This document shows, piece after piece, positions 1-8,488 of a DNA stretch of 64,000 nucleotides. The position numbers and the translations under genes are program-made. The notes under the pieces were generated by a model. That model had not been told where the DNA came from and did no database searches. It was given only the letters and a program-made list of their open reading frames with translations. Position 1 is the first letter of the stretch. The number at the start of each line of letters is the position of its first letter. The stretch comes from an uncultured Clostridia bacterium (lineage in GTDB: Bacteria > Bacillota > Clostridia > TANB77 > CAG-508): contig CALYAG010000005.1 of assembly GCA_944393465.1 (NCBI GenBank), positions 24,884-88,883 on the forward strand. The letters run 5' to 3'.

Positions 1-708
1 TCGCCAAGAGAAATTTATGCAAATGGCGGTATGGATGCGGTAATTTCAGACTCTCATGAAAAAAGCAATTTGTTAAAAAGTTTAGGGATAAATATGAATT
101 TAGCACCTGTTGTAGATGTACCTGAAAGTTCAAATGATTTTATTTACAAAAGAGCATTTAGCACAAATGTAAATGAAGTTAAAGATTTTACTAATCAAAT
201 AATAAATGCAATGAAATCTGATAATATAACTTCTGTTATGAAACATTTTCCTGGCTATGGAAACAATGTTGATACCCATACAGGTATTGCTATAGATAAA
301 AGAGATTATTTAAATTTTGAAAATAGAGATTTTATACCTTTTGAGGAAGGCATAAAAAATGGTGCTCCTGCTATTTTAGTCAGTCATAATATTGTAGAAT
401 GCATGGATAAATCTAAACCTGCTTCTTTATCAGAAAATGTTCACAATATTTTAAGAAATGAACTAGGCTTTTCTGGAATTATTATGACAGATGATTTAGC
501 AATGGATGCTGTTAAACAATATGTAGAAAATGGCGATGCTGCAACTCAAGCAGTGCTTGCTGGAAATGATTTAATTATATCTTCAGACTTTGCAAATCAA
601 AGGAACGAAGTTTTGCAAGCGGTAAAAGATGGCACAATTGAAGAAAATACAATTAATGATGCTGTAAAAAGAGTACTAGCGTGGAAAGTGATGTATGGAA
701 TAATATAA
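1..708 (+). CDS. NagZ-like GH3 beta-N-acetylhexosaminidase, 5'-truncated by the window edge
   Basis: This is the C-terminal part of a glycoside hydrolase family 3 (GH3) protein. The frame is open back to base 1, so the true start lies outside the window; the ATG at 31 is internal. GH3 NagZ-type enzymes release N-acetylglucosamine from muropeptides or other GlcNAc glycosides. The diagnostic segment KHFPGYGNNVDTH (about residue 81 of the visible part) matches the NagZ KHFPGxGxxxxDxH motif, and MTDDLAM near visible residue 165 carries the catalytic nucleophile Asp. The protein ends soon after the barrel, as single-domain NagZ enzymes do. No signal peptide can be judged. The next feature downstream is the small peptide module. 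GH3 assignment is firm; substrate is inferred. Confidence 0.88.
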   Translation, partial: SPREIYANGGMDAVISDSHEKSNLLKSLGINMNLAPVVDVPESSNDFIYKRAFSTNVNEVKDFTNQIINAMKSDNITSVMKHFPGYGNNVDTHTGIAIDKRDYLNFENRDFIPFEEGIKNGAPAILVSHNIVECMDKSKPASLSENVHNILRNELGFSGIIMTDDLAMDAVKQYVENGDAATQAVLAGNDLIISSDFANQRNEVLQAVKDGTIEENTINDAVKRVLAWKVMYGII

Positions 709-734
709 TTATGTAGCTTTTTTGTGTAAATCTA

Positions 735-763
735 TAGACTTCCATGGTAATTTATGGTAGAAT
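735..763 (+). promoter_or_regulatory. Promoter of small peptide module copy 1
   Basis: A -35-like TAGACT (735-740), a 17-base spacer and TAGAAT (758-763) preceded by TGG, an extended -10. The same arrangement with the same TATGG-TAGAAT core is at 58919-58947 in the second copy, which supports function. Confidence 0.6.
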
Positions 764-801
764 AAAGGTGCCTTTCATGGTAGAAAGGAGGTATACTAAA
801 G

Positions 802-870
802 ATGAAGCATTTGAAAGAAGTGCTAATCTTAATCATTATATACATAATTATGTCTAATGAAAAAGATTAA
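802..870 (+). CDS. 22-residue hydrophobic peptide, candidate type I toxin (copy 1)
   Basis: ATG at 802 has a strong Shine-Dalgarno AAAGGAGGT (784-792). The peptide has a short basic head (MKHLKE), a hydrophobic stretch VLILIIIYIIM and a charged tail SNEKD. The second copy at 58981-59052 encodes the same core LILIIIYII and tail SNEKD under a different head. The mRNA 5' end can fold CCTTTC (771-776) onto GAAAGG (783-788), which hides the Shine-Dalgarno. A terminator follows at 874-905, and a consensus promoter on the other strand at 947-975 would make an antisense RNA. Small membrane peptides with this layout belong to Fst/par-like type I toxin-antitoxin systems; toxicity here is inference. I do not recognise the peptide sequence. 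Confidence 0.7.
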   Translation: MKHLKEVLILIIIYIIMSNEKD

Positions 871-873
871 GTG

Positions 874-905
874 AAAAAAGCTAGGATCTAGACTCCTAGC
901 TTTTT
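874..905. terminator. Bidirectional terminator of module copy 1
   Basis: A 12-bp stem (875-886 with 894-905, containing GCTAGGA/TCCTAGC) is flanked by A-runs on one side and T-runs on the other, so it can stop transcription on either strand. It is four bases after the peptide stop codon. Confidence 0.85.
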
Positions 906-940
906 AAGTATACTGATGAAGCAATTGAAATTTAATTGCT
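874..940 (-). ncRNA. Predicted antisense RNA of module copy 1 (candidate antitoxin)
   Basis: The minus-strand promoter at 947-975 should start transcription near 940, and the shared terminator ends it near 874, giving about 67 nt. Its 5' part is complementary to 915-930 (GATGAAGCAATTGAAA), which repeats with one mismatch the peptide start region 801-816; a short TGCTA is also repeated (821-825 and 937-941). The RNA could therefore pair with the start codon region and with the terminator loop. This matches the plan of RNA II in the pAD1 par (Fst) locus. Ends are inferred. Confidence 0.6.
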
Positions 941-946
941 ATACTT

Positions 947-975
947 ATTATACTTTTTTTACCTTTTATTGTCAA
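947..975 (-). promoter_or_regulatory. Perfect-consensus antisense promoter, module copy 1
   Basis: Read on the minus strand: TTGACA (975-970), exactly 17 bases, TATAAT (952-947). Both hexamers are perfect and are repeated at the same relative position in copy 2 (59129-59157). No minus-strand open frame follows, which points to an RNA product. Confidence 0.85.
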
Positions 976-1015
976 TACTTTTTTCATTTTTCTATTTCAA
1001 TTCTCACAAAAACTA

Positions 1016-1046
1016 TTTTCGATTTAGGACCGTCCCCAACTGAAAA
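1016..1046 (-). repeat. GGGGACGGTCCT repeat, at aldehyde dehydrogenase stop codon
   Basis: A 31-bp unit with core GGGGACGGTCCT between TTTTCAGTT and TAAATCGAAAA when read on the minus strand. It ends one base from the stop codon at 1048. Same unit as at 3935-4020, 5631-5734 and 55144-55174. Confidence 0.85.
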
Positions 1047-1047
1047 T

Positions 1048-2481
1048 TTATAATACATTTTTCAAAACTATTGTTTTCAATCTGCTCATTTCTTGAAGTG
1101 TTGTAAGAACACCTTCATTTCCAATACCGCTATGTTTCCAGCCACCAAATGGCATTTCAAATGAACGGTAGAAGCTTGTTCCATTTACTACTGCGCCACC
1201 ACATTCAAGTTTGTTTGCTATTTTTATTCCTCTTGAATAGTCTTTTGTTATAACACATCCGCAAAGTCCATAAGAAGACCCATTAGCAATTTCAATTGCT
1301 TCTTCTTCAGTATCAAATCCTATAACTGGTATTACAGGTCCAAATACTTCCATGTCTTTGGCTATGTCCATGTCTTTTGTAACATTATCTAATATTGTTG
1401 GATAATAATATGCTCCATCTCTTTTTCCACCACATACTAAAGTAGCCCCTTGCTCAATTGTTTTGTTTACAAATTGTTCTACTCTTTCTGCTGCTGGAAC
1501 ATTTATAAGTGGTCCCATATCAGTATCCATTTGTGATGGATCACCAACTTTTAAGTTAGATATTACTTCTTTCATTCTATCTATAAATTCTTGTTTTCTA
1601 GAATTATGTATTAAGAATCTCTTTGATGCACAACATACTTGTCCACCATTATATAATCTTCCTAAAATGGTTTCTTTAACAGCTAAGTCCATATCTCCAT
1701 CTTCTAAGAATATGAATGCATCATTTCCACCAAGTTCTAGCATTACATGTGTTAAGTTTTTAGAACATGTTCCCATTGTTTGAATTCCGGCAGCCGTACT
1801 TCCTGTTAGTGAAACTAAGTGTACGCCTGGATTTGCGGCTAATTCTTGACCTACTGTTGGACCATCACCTGTAAGAAGTTGTATTGTTCCTGCTGGAACA
1901 CCTGCTTCTATCATTAATTTAACATATTCTGTAAGTGTTAATGGGTTGTAGTTTGATGGTTTTACAATAATGCTATTTCCCATAAGTAATGCAGGTGGAA
2001 CTTTTTGACAGAATAAGTCACTTGGGAAGTTGAATGGTAATATTGCTGCAACTACACCAATTGGTTGTCTTACTGTTATTTGCATTGTTTTTTCTTGACC
2101 TGCTTCTTGTCCTGCTGGTATTGATTCATTGTATAAATGTTTTGCTCTTTCTACAAATGCAGTAGCTCCAATTTTTACATTTGCTATTTCTGCAATTGCT
2201 TCTTTTATTGGCTTTCCAGTTTCTGCACTCAATAATTTTGCTAATTTATCTTTATCTCTTTCAACTAAATCAATAAATTTGTATATTTTATCTGCTCTTT
2301 CATGAAGTGGAACCTCTGCCCATTTCTTTTGTTCTATTTCAGCTACTCTTACAGCCTCATTTACATCTTCTGGAGAGCAATTTGGAACTGTGTCTATAAG
2401 TTCACCTGTTGCTGGGTTTGTTACTTCAATAATTTTTCCGTCTGATGCATCTCTCCATTCATAACCTATTAAATTTTTCAT
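1048..2481 (-). CDS. NAD(P)-dependent aldehyde dehydrogenase
   Basis: A 477-residue protein of normal length for the aldehyde dehydrogenase superfamily, which oxidises an aldehyde to the acid with NAD(P). Visible motifs are PFNFP (Asn151 steadies the intermediate), a cofactor-loop segment VSLTGSTAAG at 223-232, LELGGNDAF (general base Glu249) and NGGQVCCASKR with catalytic Cys283. The overall pattern resembles succinate-semialdehyde or lactaldehyde-type enzymes; the substrate cannot be told from sequence alone. No signal peptide, so cytoplasmic. The ATG at 2481 has a weak AAAGGAAAA site upstream. It lies downstream of the FIST gene on the same strand with a 195-base gap, and its 3' end abuts a GGGGACGGTCCT repeat. 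Confidence 0.9.
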   Translation of the reverse strand: MKNLIGYEWRDASDGKIIEVTNPATGELIDTVPNCSPEDVNEAVRVAEIEQKKWAEVPLHERADKIYKFIDLVERDKDKLAKLLSAETGKPIKEAIAEIANVKIGATAFVERAKHLYNESIPAGQEAGQEKTMQITVRQPIGVVAAILPFNFPSDLFCQKVPPALLMGNSIIVKPSNYNPLTLTEYVKLMIEAGVPAGTIQLLTGDGPTVGQELAANPGVHLVSLTGSTAAGIQTMGTCSKNLTHVMLELGGNDAFIFLEDGDMDLAVKETILGRLYNGGQVCCASKRFLIHNSRKQEFIDRMKEVISNLKVGDPSQMDTDMGPLINVPAAERVEQFVNKTIEQGATLVCGGKRDGAYYYPTILDNVTKDMDIAKDMEVFGPVIPVIGFDTEEEAIEIANGSSYGLCGCVITKDYSRGIKIANKLECGGAVVNGTSFYRSFEMPFGGWKHSGIGNEGVLTTLQEMSRLKTIVLKNVL

Positions 2482-2542
2482 ACCTAACCTTTTTCCTTTC
2501 TTTAAATTTTTTAGGCTTTCTCTATATAAATTTGTATTTTCA

Positions 2543-2588
2543 ATTGATTCTTCGCCATATATATTTTCTATTGATTTTTCGCCATATA
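2543..2588. repeat. Two-copy imperfect tandem repeat
   Basis: ATTGATTYTTCGCCATATA occurs at 2543-2561 and 2570-2588 (27-base period) in the gap between the FIST and aldehyde dehydrogenase genes. No function is evident. Confidence 0.6.
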
Positions 2589-2676
2589 ATAAATTTTGAT
2601 TTTTGGCACTAATTTTGATTGTGTTATTTTCCTTATTATAGTAAATTGTAGTCCTACTTGGGTCTTCCCCATCTCT

Positions 2677-3843
2677 TCATTTACCAAGCGCTGTGAATGA
2701 AAGCATTAAACCTCCACAAGTATTTGCTCCATGATCTTTTGAACCATATTCACCAAATGTAAATATTGTAATAAATGGAACTCCTTTTGCTTCTTTCTTT
2801 ATTTGTTTTGCAACTTCATCTATTCTATCCCCAATAGCTAACTTTCTTCCTCCGCAGTGAACTAAAAGATAAGCTCCTACATCTTGTCCCATCTCTTTAT
2901 TAAGTTCTTTCATTGTATCTCCTGTTGATTTTACAAGTTCATCAACACTAGCTTGCATTTGAACAACAGCAGTATTTAAAGCTAAATGATTTCCTACATT
3001 AATAGAGTAATCTTTATTTGCAGACATAGGATGACGAATTGCTACTAAGTCTCCAATTGGATCTTTTACACCAAGTGGTTCTGTTACAGATTGAAGTAAT
3101 AATTTACTTCCTTCCATATCTTTTAATTTTTTACCTGTCCAAGATGCATACTTTTTAAGTGCTGGAACTCCGTCTATTTCAACTAAAGTTCTCTTTCCTT
3201 TTAATTTTGTAACAATACCTGCGTTACCTGTTTCATGATAAGCACCTGTATAAACATTTGCCATTTTTTTGTTTGTATAGAAAAATGCAACTGCTACACC
3301 ATCTGAAAATACAGAATCTCCAGTAAATATGCTCCATTTGCCTTCAACTGTGTTATCTGCGCTACTGCCACCAAAAAATGGTACTCTACCTATAACATCT
3401 TCAATTCCTTTTAAGTAATCTTCTTCTTCTCCTGGTGATGCAACCATATAAAAGTATTCTGGTGCAAAGTCTAAACCAGCATTTTTCATAGCTTCCTCTG
3501 CTACTAATCTACCTGTTTCTCTAGCTGTTTTTTGCTTTTTGTAACCTGCAACGCCTACTGTTGTGTCTGGATCTCCTATAGATAAAATTCCTACGAAACC
3601 ATCTTTTGATGAAATAAAACCATCTGGTACTATAATTCCTGAACTAGATGTACAACCTATGATTGGAGCCGTTCCAAGTTCTGATTTTGCTCCTTCTAAA
3701 ACTTTTTCCACATCATTGTCTACTGATGTATATAAAAATGCAACTTTAGTTTGCATTAAATCTTTAACTGCCTTTTTTGCAGTTTCTTGTCCTGCTTTGT
3801 AACTGTCTTTATTTGTGCTATATGCAACATTTGATTTTAGCAT
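2677..3843 (-). CDS. FIST N/C domain sensory protein
   Basis: A 388-residue soluble protein built from a FIST N domain (about residues 25-200) and a FIST C domain (about 215-370). The N domain shows the family's IIGCTSSSGII segment near residue 61; the C domain shows the family's VHCGGRK-like segment and the terminal block with NTCGG. FIST proteins are thought to bind small ligands, often amino acids, and are usually linked to signalling, but here no histidine kinase, GGDEF or chemotaxis gene is adjacent. There is a strong AAGGAGG site, its own consensus promoter (3877-3905) and a 22-bp palindrome just upstream of that promoter, so it is probably transcribed separately from galE and may be regulated there. 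Confidence 0.85.
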   Translation of the reverse strand: MLKSNVAYSTNKDSYKAGQETAKKAVKDLMQTKVAFLYTSVDNDVEKVLEGAKSELGTAPIIGCTSSSGIIVPDGFISSKDGFVGILSIGDPDTTVGVAGYKKQKTARETGRLVAEEAMKNAGLDFAPEYFYMVASPGEEEDYLKGIEDVIGRVPFFGGSSADNTVEGKWSIFTGDSVFSDGVAVAFFYTNKKMANVYTGAYHETGNAGIVTKLKGKRTLVEIDGVPALKKYASWTGKKLKDMEGSKLLLQSVTEPLGVKDPIGDLVAIRHPMSANKDYSINVGNHLALNTAVVQMQASVDELVKSTGDTMKELNKEMGQDVGAYLLVHCGGRKLAIGDRIDEVAKQIKKEAKGVPFITIFTFGEYGSKDHGANTCGGLMLSFTALGK

Positions 3844-3876
3844 AAATATTTCCTCCTTCGTATTTAGTTTGATTTA

Positions 3877-3905
3877 ATTATATTTTAAAAATCGACATTT
3901 TTCAA
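3877..3905 (-). promoter_or_regulatory. Promoter of the FIST gene
   Basis: Minus-strand TTGAAA (3905-3900), 17 bases, TATAAT (3882-3877), giving a leader of roughly 30 nt before the ATG at 3843. Confidence 0.75.
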
Positions 3906-3912
3906 CAAATTT

Positions 3913-3934
3913 AATATTACAATTTTGTAATATT
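3913..3934. promoter_or_regulatory. 22-bp perfect palindrome upstream of FIST promoter
   Basis: Arms AATATTACAA and TTGTAATATT around a TT centre, seven bases upstream of the -35 box. It could be an operator; it could also be a hairpin at the end of a transcript arriving from the left or right. Confidence 0.5.
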
Positions 3935-4020
3935 TTTTCAGTTGGGGACGGTCCTAAATCGAAAAAAATATTATATTTGTTTGACAATATTTTCGATTTA
4001 GGACCGTCCCCAACTGAAAA
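3935..4020. repeat. Inverted pair of GGGGACGGTCCT repeats
   Basis: Units at 3935-3965 and 3990-4020 are reverse complements with near-perfect 31-bp arms around a 24-base loop. The right unit ends one base from the galE stop codon (4022). Confidence 0.9.
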
Positions 4021-4021
4021 T

Positions 4022-5023
4022 TTATTTATTTTTTTGTGTAAAGTTCCATGCATCTTTGCACATTTGTTCCAAATCTTTTTCTGCTTTCCAACCTAAGTAC
4101 TTTTCTGCTTTAGATGGGTCCGCATAACATTCGGCAATATCTCCTGGTCTTCTTGGTGCTATTTCATATTTTATTTTTTGCCCCGTTGCCTTTTCAAAAT
4201 TCTTTACTATGTCTAGTACAGAATATCCTTTTCCTGTACCTAAGTTATATGCCTCAACACCAGTAACTTTTTCTGCTCTTTTTAATGCTTTTAAATGACC
4301 TTTAGCTAAATCTACAACATGTATGTAATCTCTTACACCTGTACCATCTGGTGTTGGATAATCATTTCCAAATACATTTAGGTGGTCAAGCTTTCCAAGA
4401 GCTACTTGATTTATGTATGGCATTAAATTATTTGGTATTCCATTTGGATTTTCGCCGATTAATCCACTTTCGTGTGCGCCTATAGGGTTAAAATATCTAA
4501 GTAAAATAACGCTCCATTCATTATCTGATACATATACATCATTTAAAATTTGCTCTATCATTAACTTAGTTTGTCCATATGGGTTTGTTGCAGATAATGG
4601 GAAGTCCTCTTTTATTGGAACTTCTTTTGGATCTCCGTAAACAGTTGCAGATGAGCTAAATATTATTTTCTTTACATTGTGAGCCCTCATAACTTCAAGC
4701 AAAACTAAAGTGCCATATATGTTGTTGTCATAATATTCTATTGGCTTTGCTACTGATTCTCCAACTGCTTTAAGGCCTGCAAAATGAATTACTGCTGTTA
4801 TATCTTTGTTTTCATCAAATACTTTATTTAAGCCTTCTTTATCTCTTAAATCTAACTCATAAAATTTAAAGTCCTTTTTTGTAATAGTTTTTATAGCCTC
4901 TAAAGCAGAAGGCTTGCTATTTACAAAATTGTCTACTACTACAACCTTTTCTCCTTCATTTAATAATTCAACTACTGTGTGTGAGCCAATGTATCCAGCT
5001 CCTCCTGTAACTAAAATTGACAT
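4022..5023 (-). CDS. galE: UDP-glucose 4-epimerase
   Basis: A 333-residue extended short-chain dehydrogenase that interconverts UDP-glucose and UDP-galactose with tightly bound NAD. The N-terminus has the NAD-binding [10 protein letters not shown] (6-15); the catalytic set is Ser124/Ser125 in FSSSATVYG and Tyr149/Lys153 in NPYGQTK. Length and C-terminus ([16 protein letters not shown]) are typical of bacterial GalE. It should supply UDP-Gal (or UDP-GalNAc) to the surface glycan locus further along. Its AGGAGG site overlaps the stop codon of the lytic transglycosylase, only three bases upstream, so the two are probably translationally coupled. Confidence 0.96.
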   Translation of the reverse strand: MSILVTGGAGYIGSHTVVELLNEGEKVVVVDNFVNSKPSALEAIKTITKKDFKFYELDLRDKEGLNKVFDENKDITAVIHFAGLKAVGESVAKPIEYYDNNIYGTLVLLEVMRAHNVKKIIFSSSATVYGDPKEVPIKEDFPLSATNPYGQTKLMIEQILNDVYVSDNEWSVILLRYFNPIGAHESGLIGENPNGIPNNLMPYINQVALGKLDHLNVFGNDYPTPDGTGVRDYIHVVDLAKGHLKALKRAEKVTGVEAYNLGTGKGYSVLDIVKNFEKATGQKIKYEIAPRRPGDIAECYADPSKAEKYLGWKAEKDLEQMCKDAWNFTQKNK

Positions 5024-5026
5024 AAT

Positions 5027-5575
5027 TTACCTCCTATACAATCTCTTATATATATCATAATCTTTTAAAATTTTTCTAACATACATATTTGTTTCATTAT
5101 ATGGTATATTTTCTATATCACTGCCATCAGCCTTTATAATTCCTTCATCTATCCAGCCTTGAACTGTTCCCATACCTGCATTATATGCAGCAAGTGCAAC
5201 CGCTTCTTCTTGAAATATTTCCAGTAAATCTGCAAAATATTTAACTCCAAGTTTTATGTTTGTATCTGGGTCACATAAACTATCATCTGTTACTTCTTCA
5301 TCAAACTCATTTACTGCTACTTCTTTGGCTGTATTTTCCATTAGTTGCATAAGCCCTGTTGCTCCTTTACCTGATACTGCTTCATTATCGAAATTGCTTT
5401 CTGCTTTTATTATAGCATAAATTAGCAAAGGATCAACATTATTTTCTTTTGCATATTTTTCTACATATTCTGCGTAGTCTTGTCTATATATTAATTTTTG
5501 TATGTTTTTAAAGTTTAATAATATTATCAATAAAATTATTACTATCGAAGTAAGTACTAATATTATTCTTCGCAC
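5027..5575 (-). CDS. Membrane-anchored SLT-type lytic transglycosylase
   Basis: A Slt70/MltC-like (GH23) soluble lytic transglycosylase domain behind an N-terminal membrane anchor. The catalytic Glu is in AIIKAESNFD and the following GATGLMQLM and AYNAGMGTV segments are family signatures. The enzyme cleaves peptidoglycan strands outside the membrane to 1,6-anhydro products. I place the start at the GTG 5573-5575 because AAAGGAG lies nine bases ahead and the anchor (RRIILVLTSIVIILLIILL) then begins at once; ATGs at 5597-5599 and 5627-5629 in the same frame lack a ribosome site. It is coupled to galE (three-base gap) and lies downstream of polA. Confidence 0.9.
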   Translation of the reverse strand: MRRIILVLTSIVIILLIILLNFKNIQKLIYRQDYAEYVEKYAKENNVDPLLIYAIIKAESNFDNEAVSGKGATGLMQLMENTAKEVAVNEFDEEVTDDSLCDPDTNIKLGVKYFADLLEIFQEEAVALAAYNAGMGTVQGWIDEGIIKADGSDIENIPYNETNMYVRKILKDYDIYKRLYRR

Positions 5576-5630
5576 TTTCTGATTCTCCTTTAATATCATG
5601 AACTTTGATTTTCGTTTTGGAACAATCATG

Positions 5631-5734
5631 TTTTTCCAGTTGGGGACGGTCCTAAATCGAAAAAATATAATTTTTATTTAAAGTTCGTTACTACATGAAA
5701 ATTTTTTCGTTTTAGGACCGTCCCCAACTGAAAA
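5631..5734. repeat. Inverted pair of GGGGACGGTCCT repeats
   Basis: Units at 5631-5665 and 5704-5734 form a long hairpin with a 38-base loop between the polA stop (5753) and the lytic transglycosylase start. Confidence 0.88.
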
Positions 5735-5752
5735 AAACATTACAGAAAATCT

Positions 5753-8437
5753 TTATTTTAACTCAAACCAAGTTTTGCCTTCTGAAAGTTCTACTTTAAG
5801 TGGGACGTCTAGTTTTACTGCGTTTTCCATACTGCTTTGCAAGATTTGCTTTGCCTGTTCTTTTTGTTCTTCTTTTACTTCTAGTATAAGCTCATCATGT
5901 ACTTGAAGTACTACTTTTGCATCTAGATCTTTTATTCCGTCGAAAACTTTGTTCATTGCTATTTTCATTATGTCCGCTGCTGTTCCTTGAATTGGTGTGT
6001 TCATTGCAACTCTAGTTCCAAATTGCCTTACAACATAGTTATTTGATTTTAATTCTGGCACATATCTTCTTCTGCCAAAAAGTGTTTCGACAAAGCCTTC
6101 TTCTTCTGCCTTTTTTACTATACCCTCCATGAATTCTTTTATGCCACCATATTTTTTCAAATAATTATCTATATAGTTTTGTGCTTCTTTTCTTCCTATT
6201 TTTAATTGTTGCGATAAGCCAAATGCAGTGATTCCATATATTATGCCAAAGTTTACTGCTTTTGCATCAGATCTTTGCTCTTTTGTTACTTTTGTAATTG
6301 GGACTCCAAATACTTTTGATGCAACCTCTCTATGTATGTCTTCATCATTATTAAATGCTTTTATCATTGTTTCATCTTTTGAAATATGTGCCAATACTCT
6401 TAATTCAATTTGTGAATAATCTGCATCAACATACACATATCCATCTTTTGCTTTGAAAGATTTTTTAATATTTTTGCCTTCTCCTTCATGGCTAGGCAAG
6501 TTTTGAAGGTTTGGATCTGTACAACTTATTCTACCTGTAGCTGTAATTGTTTGATTAAATACAGCATGTATTCTACTATCTTTTGGATTTATAAATGCAA
6601 TTAAACCATCTACATATGTTGAGCTTAGCTTAATTAAGCTTCTATATTCTAATACCTTTTCTACTATTGGATGCTCATGTTTTATGCCCTCTAATGTTTC
6701 CACATCAGTAGCATATCCCTTTTTATTTTTCTTTGGTTCTGTTAATTTTAATTTTTCAAACAAGATTTTTCCAAGTTGCTGTGTTGAATTTATATTAAAT
6801 TCTTCTCCTGCATAATCATAAATTTCTTTTTTTACTTTTTCTAATCTTTCTTTTAGCTCTTTTCCGAATTTTTCAATTTCTTGCTTTTCTACAAACATTC
6901 CATTAAATTGCATGTCACCAAGAACTCGAACTAATGGCATTTCTATTTCTTCAAAAAGTTTTATAGAGCCATCTTCCTGCATTTTTTTCATAGTTATTGA
7001 ATATAAACTATTTAAAGCATAAACATATGCTCCAACTTCTTCTTTGTTTGAAATATCTTTTACTTGGTCAAACATATTAAGTTGCATATCTTCTTTTTTT
7101 GGTATTAAGTCGTCTAAGTCTATATCTAAATATTGCGAAGCTATGTCTTTTATGTTATGTTTAGTGTTTGTTGGGTTTAAAATATATGACGCAACATCTG
7201 CATCGTATTTTATGCCTTGCATATTAATTCCATATTCTTTAAGCAATACATAATCTTCTTTTATGTTGTAACTTATTTTGCCAATTATATCATTTTCCAT
7301 TATGCTTTTAAGTTTTAATACATCATCTTTGCCGTTTAATTTAGTATATATTATATTTCCATTTTTTTCGTATATACCTATACCTAATATGTCCTTTTTT
7401 ATAATTCTTGATTCATCATTTGAAGAAGTTGTTTCCAAATAGAAAATTAAGTGAGAAATCTTTGCCTCATTCAATTCTTGAACTAGCTCATCAACACTCT
7501 TTTCTATTACATTTATTTTTATAGCTTCTTTTTTTGCCTTTATTTCTTTATCTAGTCCAAATCTTTCTATAAATCTGTTAAAGTTAAGCTTTTTAAATAT
7601 TTCTGCAACTTTTTCTCTATCCCATTCTACTATTTTTACATCTTCTAAATCTTCTTTTATTGGAGCATTTGTTTTTATTGTTCCAAGTTCTTTAGAAAGC
7701 TCTGCCAAGTCTTGATTTTTTATTAATGTATCCTTAAGCTTTGATGTTAAATCTACTGTTCCATCTTGCAAAGCCTTATATAAATTTGCAATTGTTTTAA
7801 ATTGTTTTATTAAGCTTGTACCAGTTTTAGGTCCAACATTTGGCACACCTGGAATTTCATCTGATGAATCTCCCATAAGTGCTTTTACTTCAATTAGGTC
7901 AATTGGCTCTAGGCCGTATTCTTCTTCAACTTTTGCTTTGGTATAAATTTCTGTTTCTGTTTTCCCCATTTTTGTTCTAGGAATTCTAACAGTAATATGG
8001 TCCTCTATTAATTGAAATAAGTCTCTATCTCCTGAAAGAATATACACATCTTTGCCTTCGTGAGCAAACTTTTTAGCTAAAGTTCCAAGTATGTCGTCTC
8101 CTTCATAGTCTGCCATTTCAATTATTTTTATGTTCATATCTTGCAATACTTCTTTTATAACTGGCATTTGTTCTGCAAGCTCATTTGGCATGGCATGTCT
8201 ATGTTTTTTGTACCCTTCATACATCTTTTTTCTAGTATCTGCCGCTGTTTTTGAGTCAAATGCAATTGCCATATATGTAGGCTCTACTTCTTCCATATTT
8301 TTAAACATTATAGACAAAAAGCCATAAATAGCATTTGTGTAATGTCCGTCTTTTGTTGCTAGCATTTTATTTCCCATAATACCATAAAACGCTCTATTCA
8401 TTATGCTGTTACCATCAATTAATAAAACCTTTTCCAT
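5753..8437 (-). CDS. polA: DNA polymerase I
   Basis: An 894-residue family A polymerase for Okazaki fragment maturation and repair. Residues 1-300 are the 5'-3' flap exonuclease (LLIDGNSIMNRAF, YEGDDILGTLA, SDEIPGVPNVGPKTG). Polymerase motifs A (DADYSQIELRVLAHIS, near 672), B (RSDAKAVNFGIIYG, near 725) and C (VHDELILEV, near 845) are intact. The middle 3'-5' exonuclease domain is degenerate: the DxE metal motif reads YLETT and the later Asp-containing motifs are not recognisable, so proofreading is probably absent, as in many Firmicutes PolI. Start chosen at 8437 because GGAAAGGA precedes it; an ATG eight codons upstream has no site. The membrane protein gene upstream ends 51 bases away. Confidence 0.97.
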   Translation of the reverse strand: MEKVLLIDGNSIMNRAFYGIMGNKMLATKDGHYTNAIYGFLSIMFKNMEEVEPTYMAIAFDSKTAADTRKKMYEGYKKHRHAMPNELAEQMPVIKEVLQDMNIKIIEMADYEGDDILGTLAKKFAHEGKDVYILSGDRDLFQLIEDHITVRIPRTKMGKTETEIYTKAKVEEEYGLEPIDLIEVKALMGDSSDEIPGVPNVGPKTGTSLIKQFKTIANLYKALQDGTVDLTSKLKDTLIKNQDLAELSKELGTIKTNAPIKEDLEDVKIVEWDREKVAEIFKKLNFNRFIERFGLDKEIKAKKEAIKINVIEKSVDELVQELNEAKISHLIFYLETTSSNDESRIIKKDILGIGIYEKNGNIIYTKLNGKDDVLKLKSIMENDIIGKISYNIKEDYVLLKEYGINMQGIKYDADVASYILNPTNTKHNIKDIASQYLDIDLDDLIPKKEDMQLNMFDQVKDISNKEEVGAYVYALNSLYSITMKKMQEDGSIKLFEEIEMPLVRVLGDMQFNGMFVEKQEIEKFGKELKERLEKVKKEIYDYAGEEFNINSTQQLGKILFEKLKLTEPKKNKKGYATDVETLEGIKHEHPIVEKVLEYRSLIKLSSTYVDGLIAFINPKDSRIHAVFNQTITATGRISCTDPNLQNLPSHEGEGKNIKKSFKAKDGYVYVDADYSQIELRVLAHISKDETMIKAFNNDEDIHREVASKVFGVPITKVTKEQRSDAKAVNFGIIYGITAFGLSQQLKIGRKEAQNYIDNYLKKYGGIKEFMEGIVKKAEEEGFVETLFGRRRYVPELKSNNYVVRQFGTRVAMNTPIQGTAADIMKIAMNKVFDGIKDLDAKVVLQVHDELILEVKEEQKEQAKQILQSSMENAVKLDVPLKVELSEGKTWFELK

Positions 8438-8488
8438 ATTAAATTCCTTTCCAAAGCACACATAGTTATAAAAGTAATTCTTTTCAAA

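Noticed and set aside
2500..2560. A 15-residue frame (MAKNQLK...) before the aldehyde dehydrogenase gene
   Set aside because: No ribosome site; it arises from the tandem repeat at 2543-2588.
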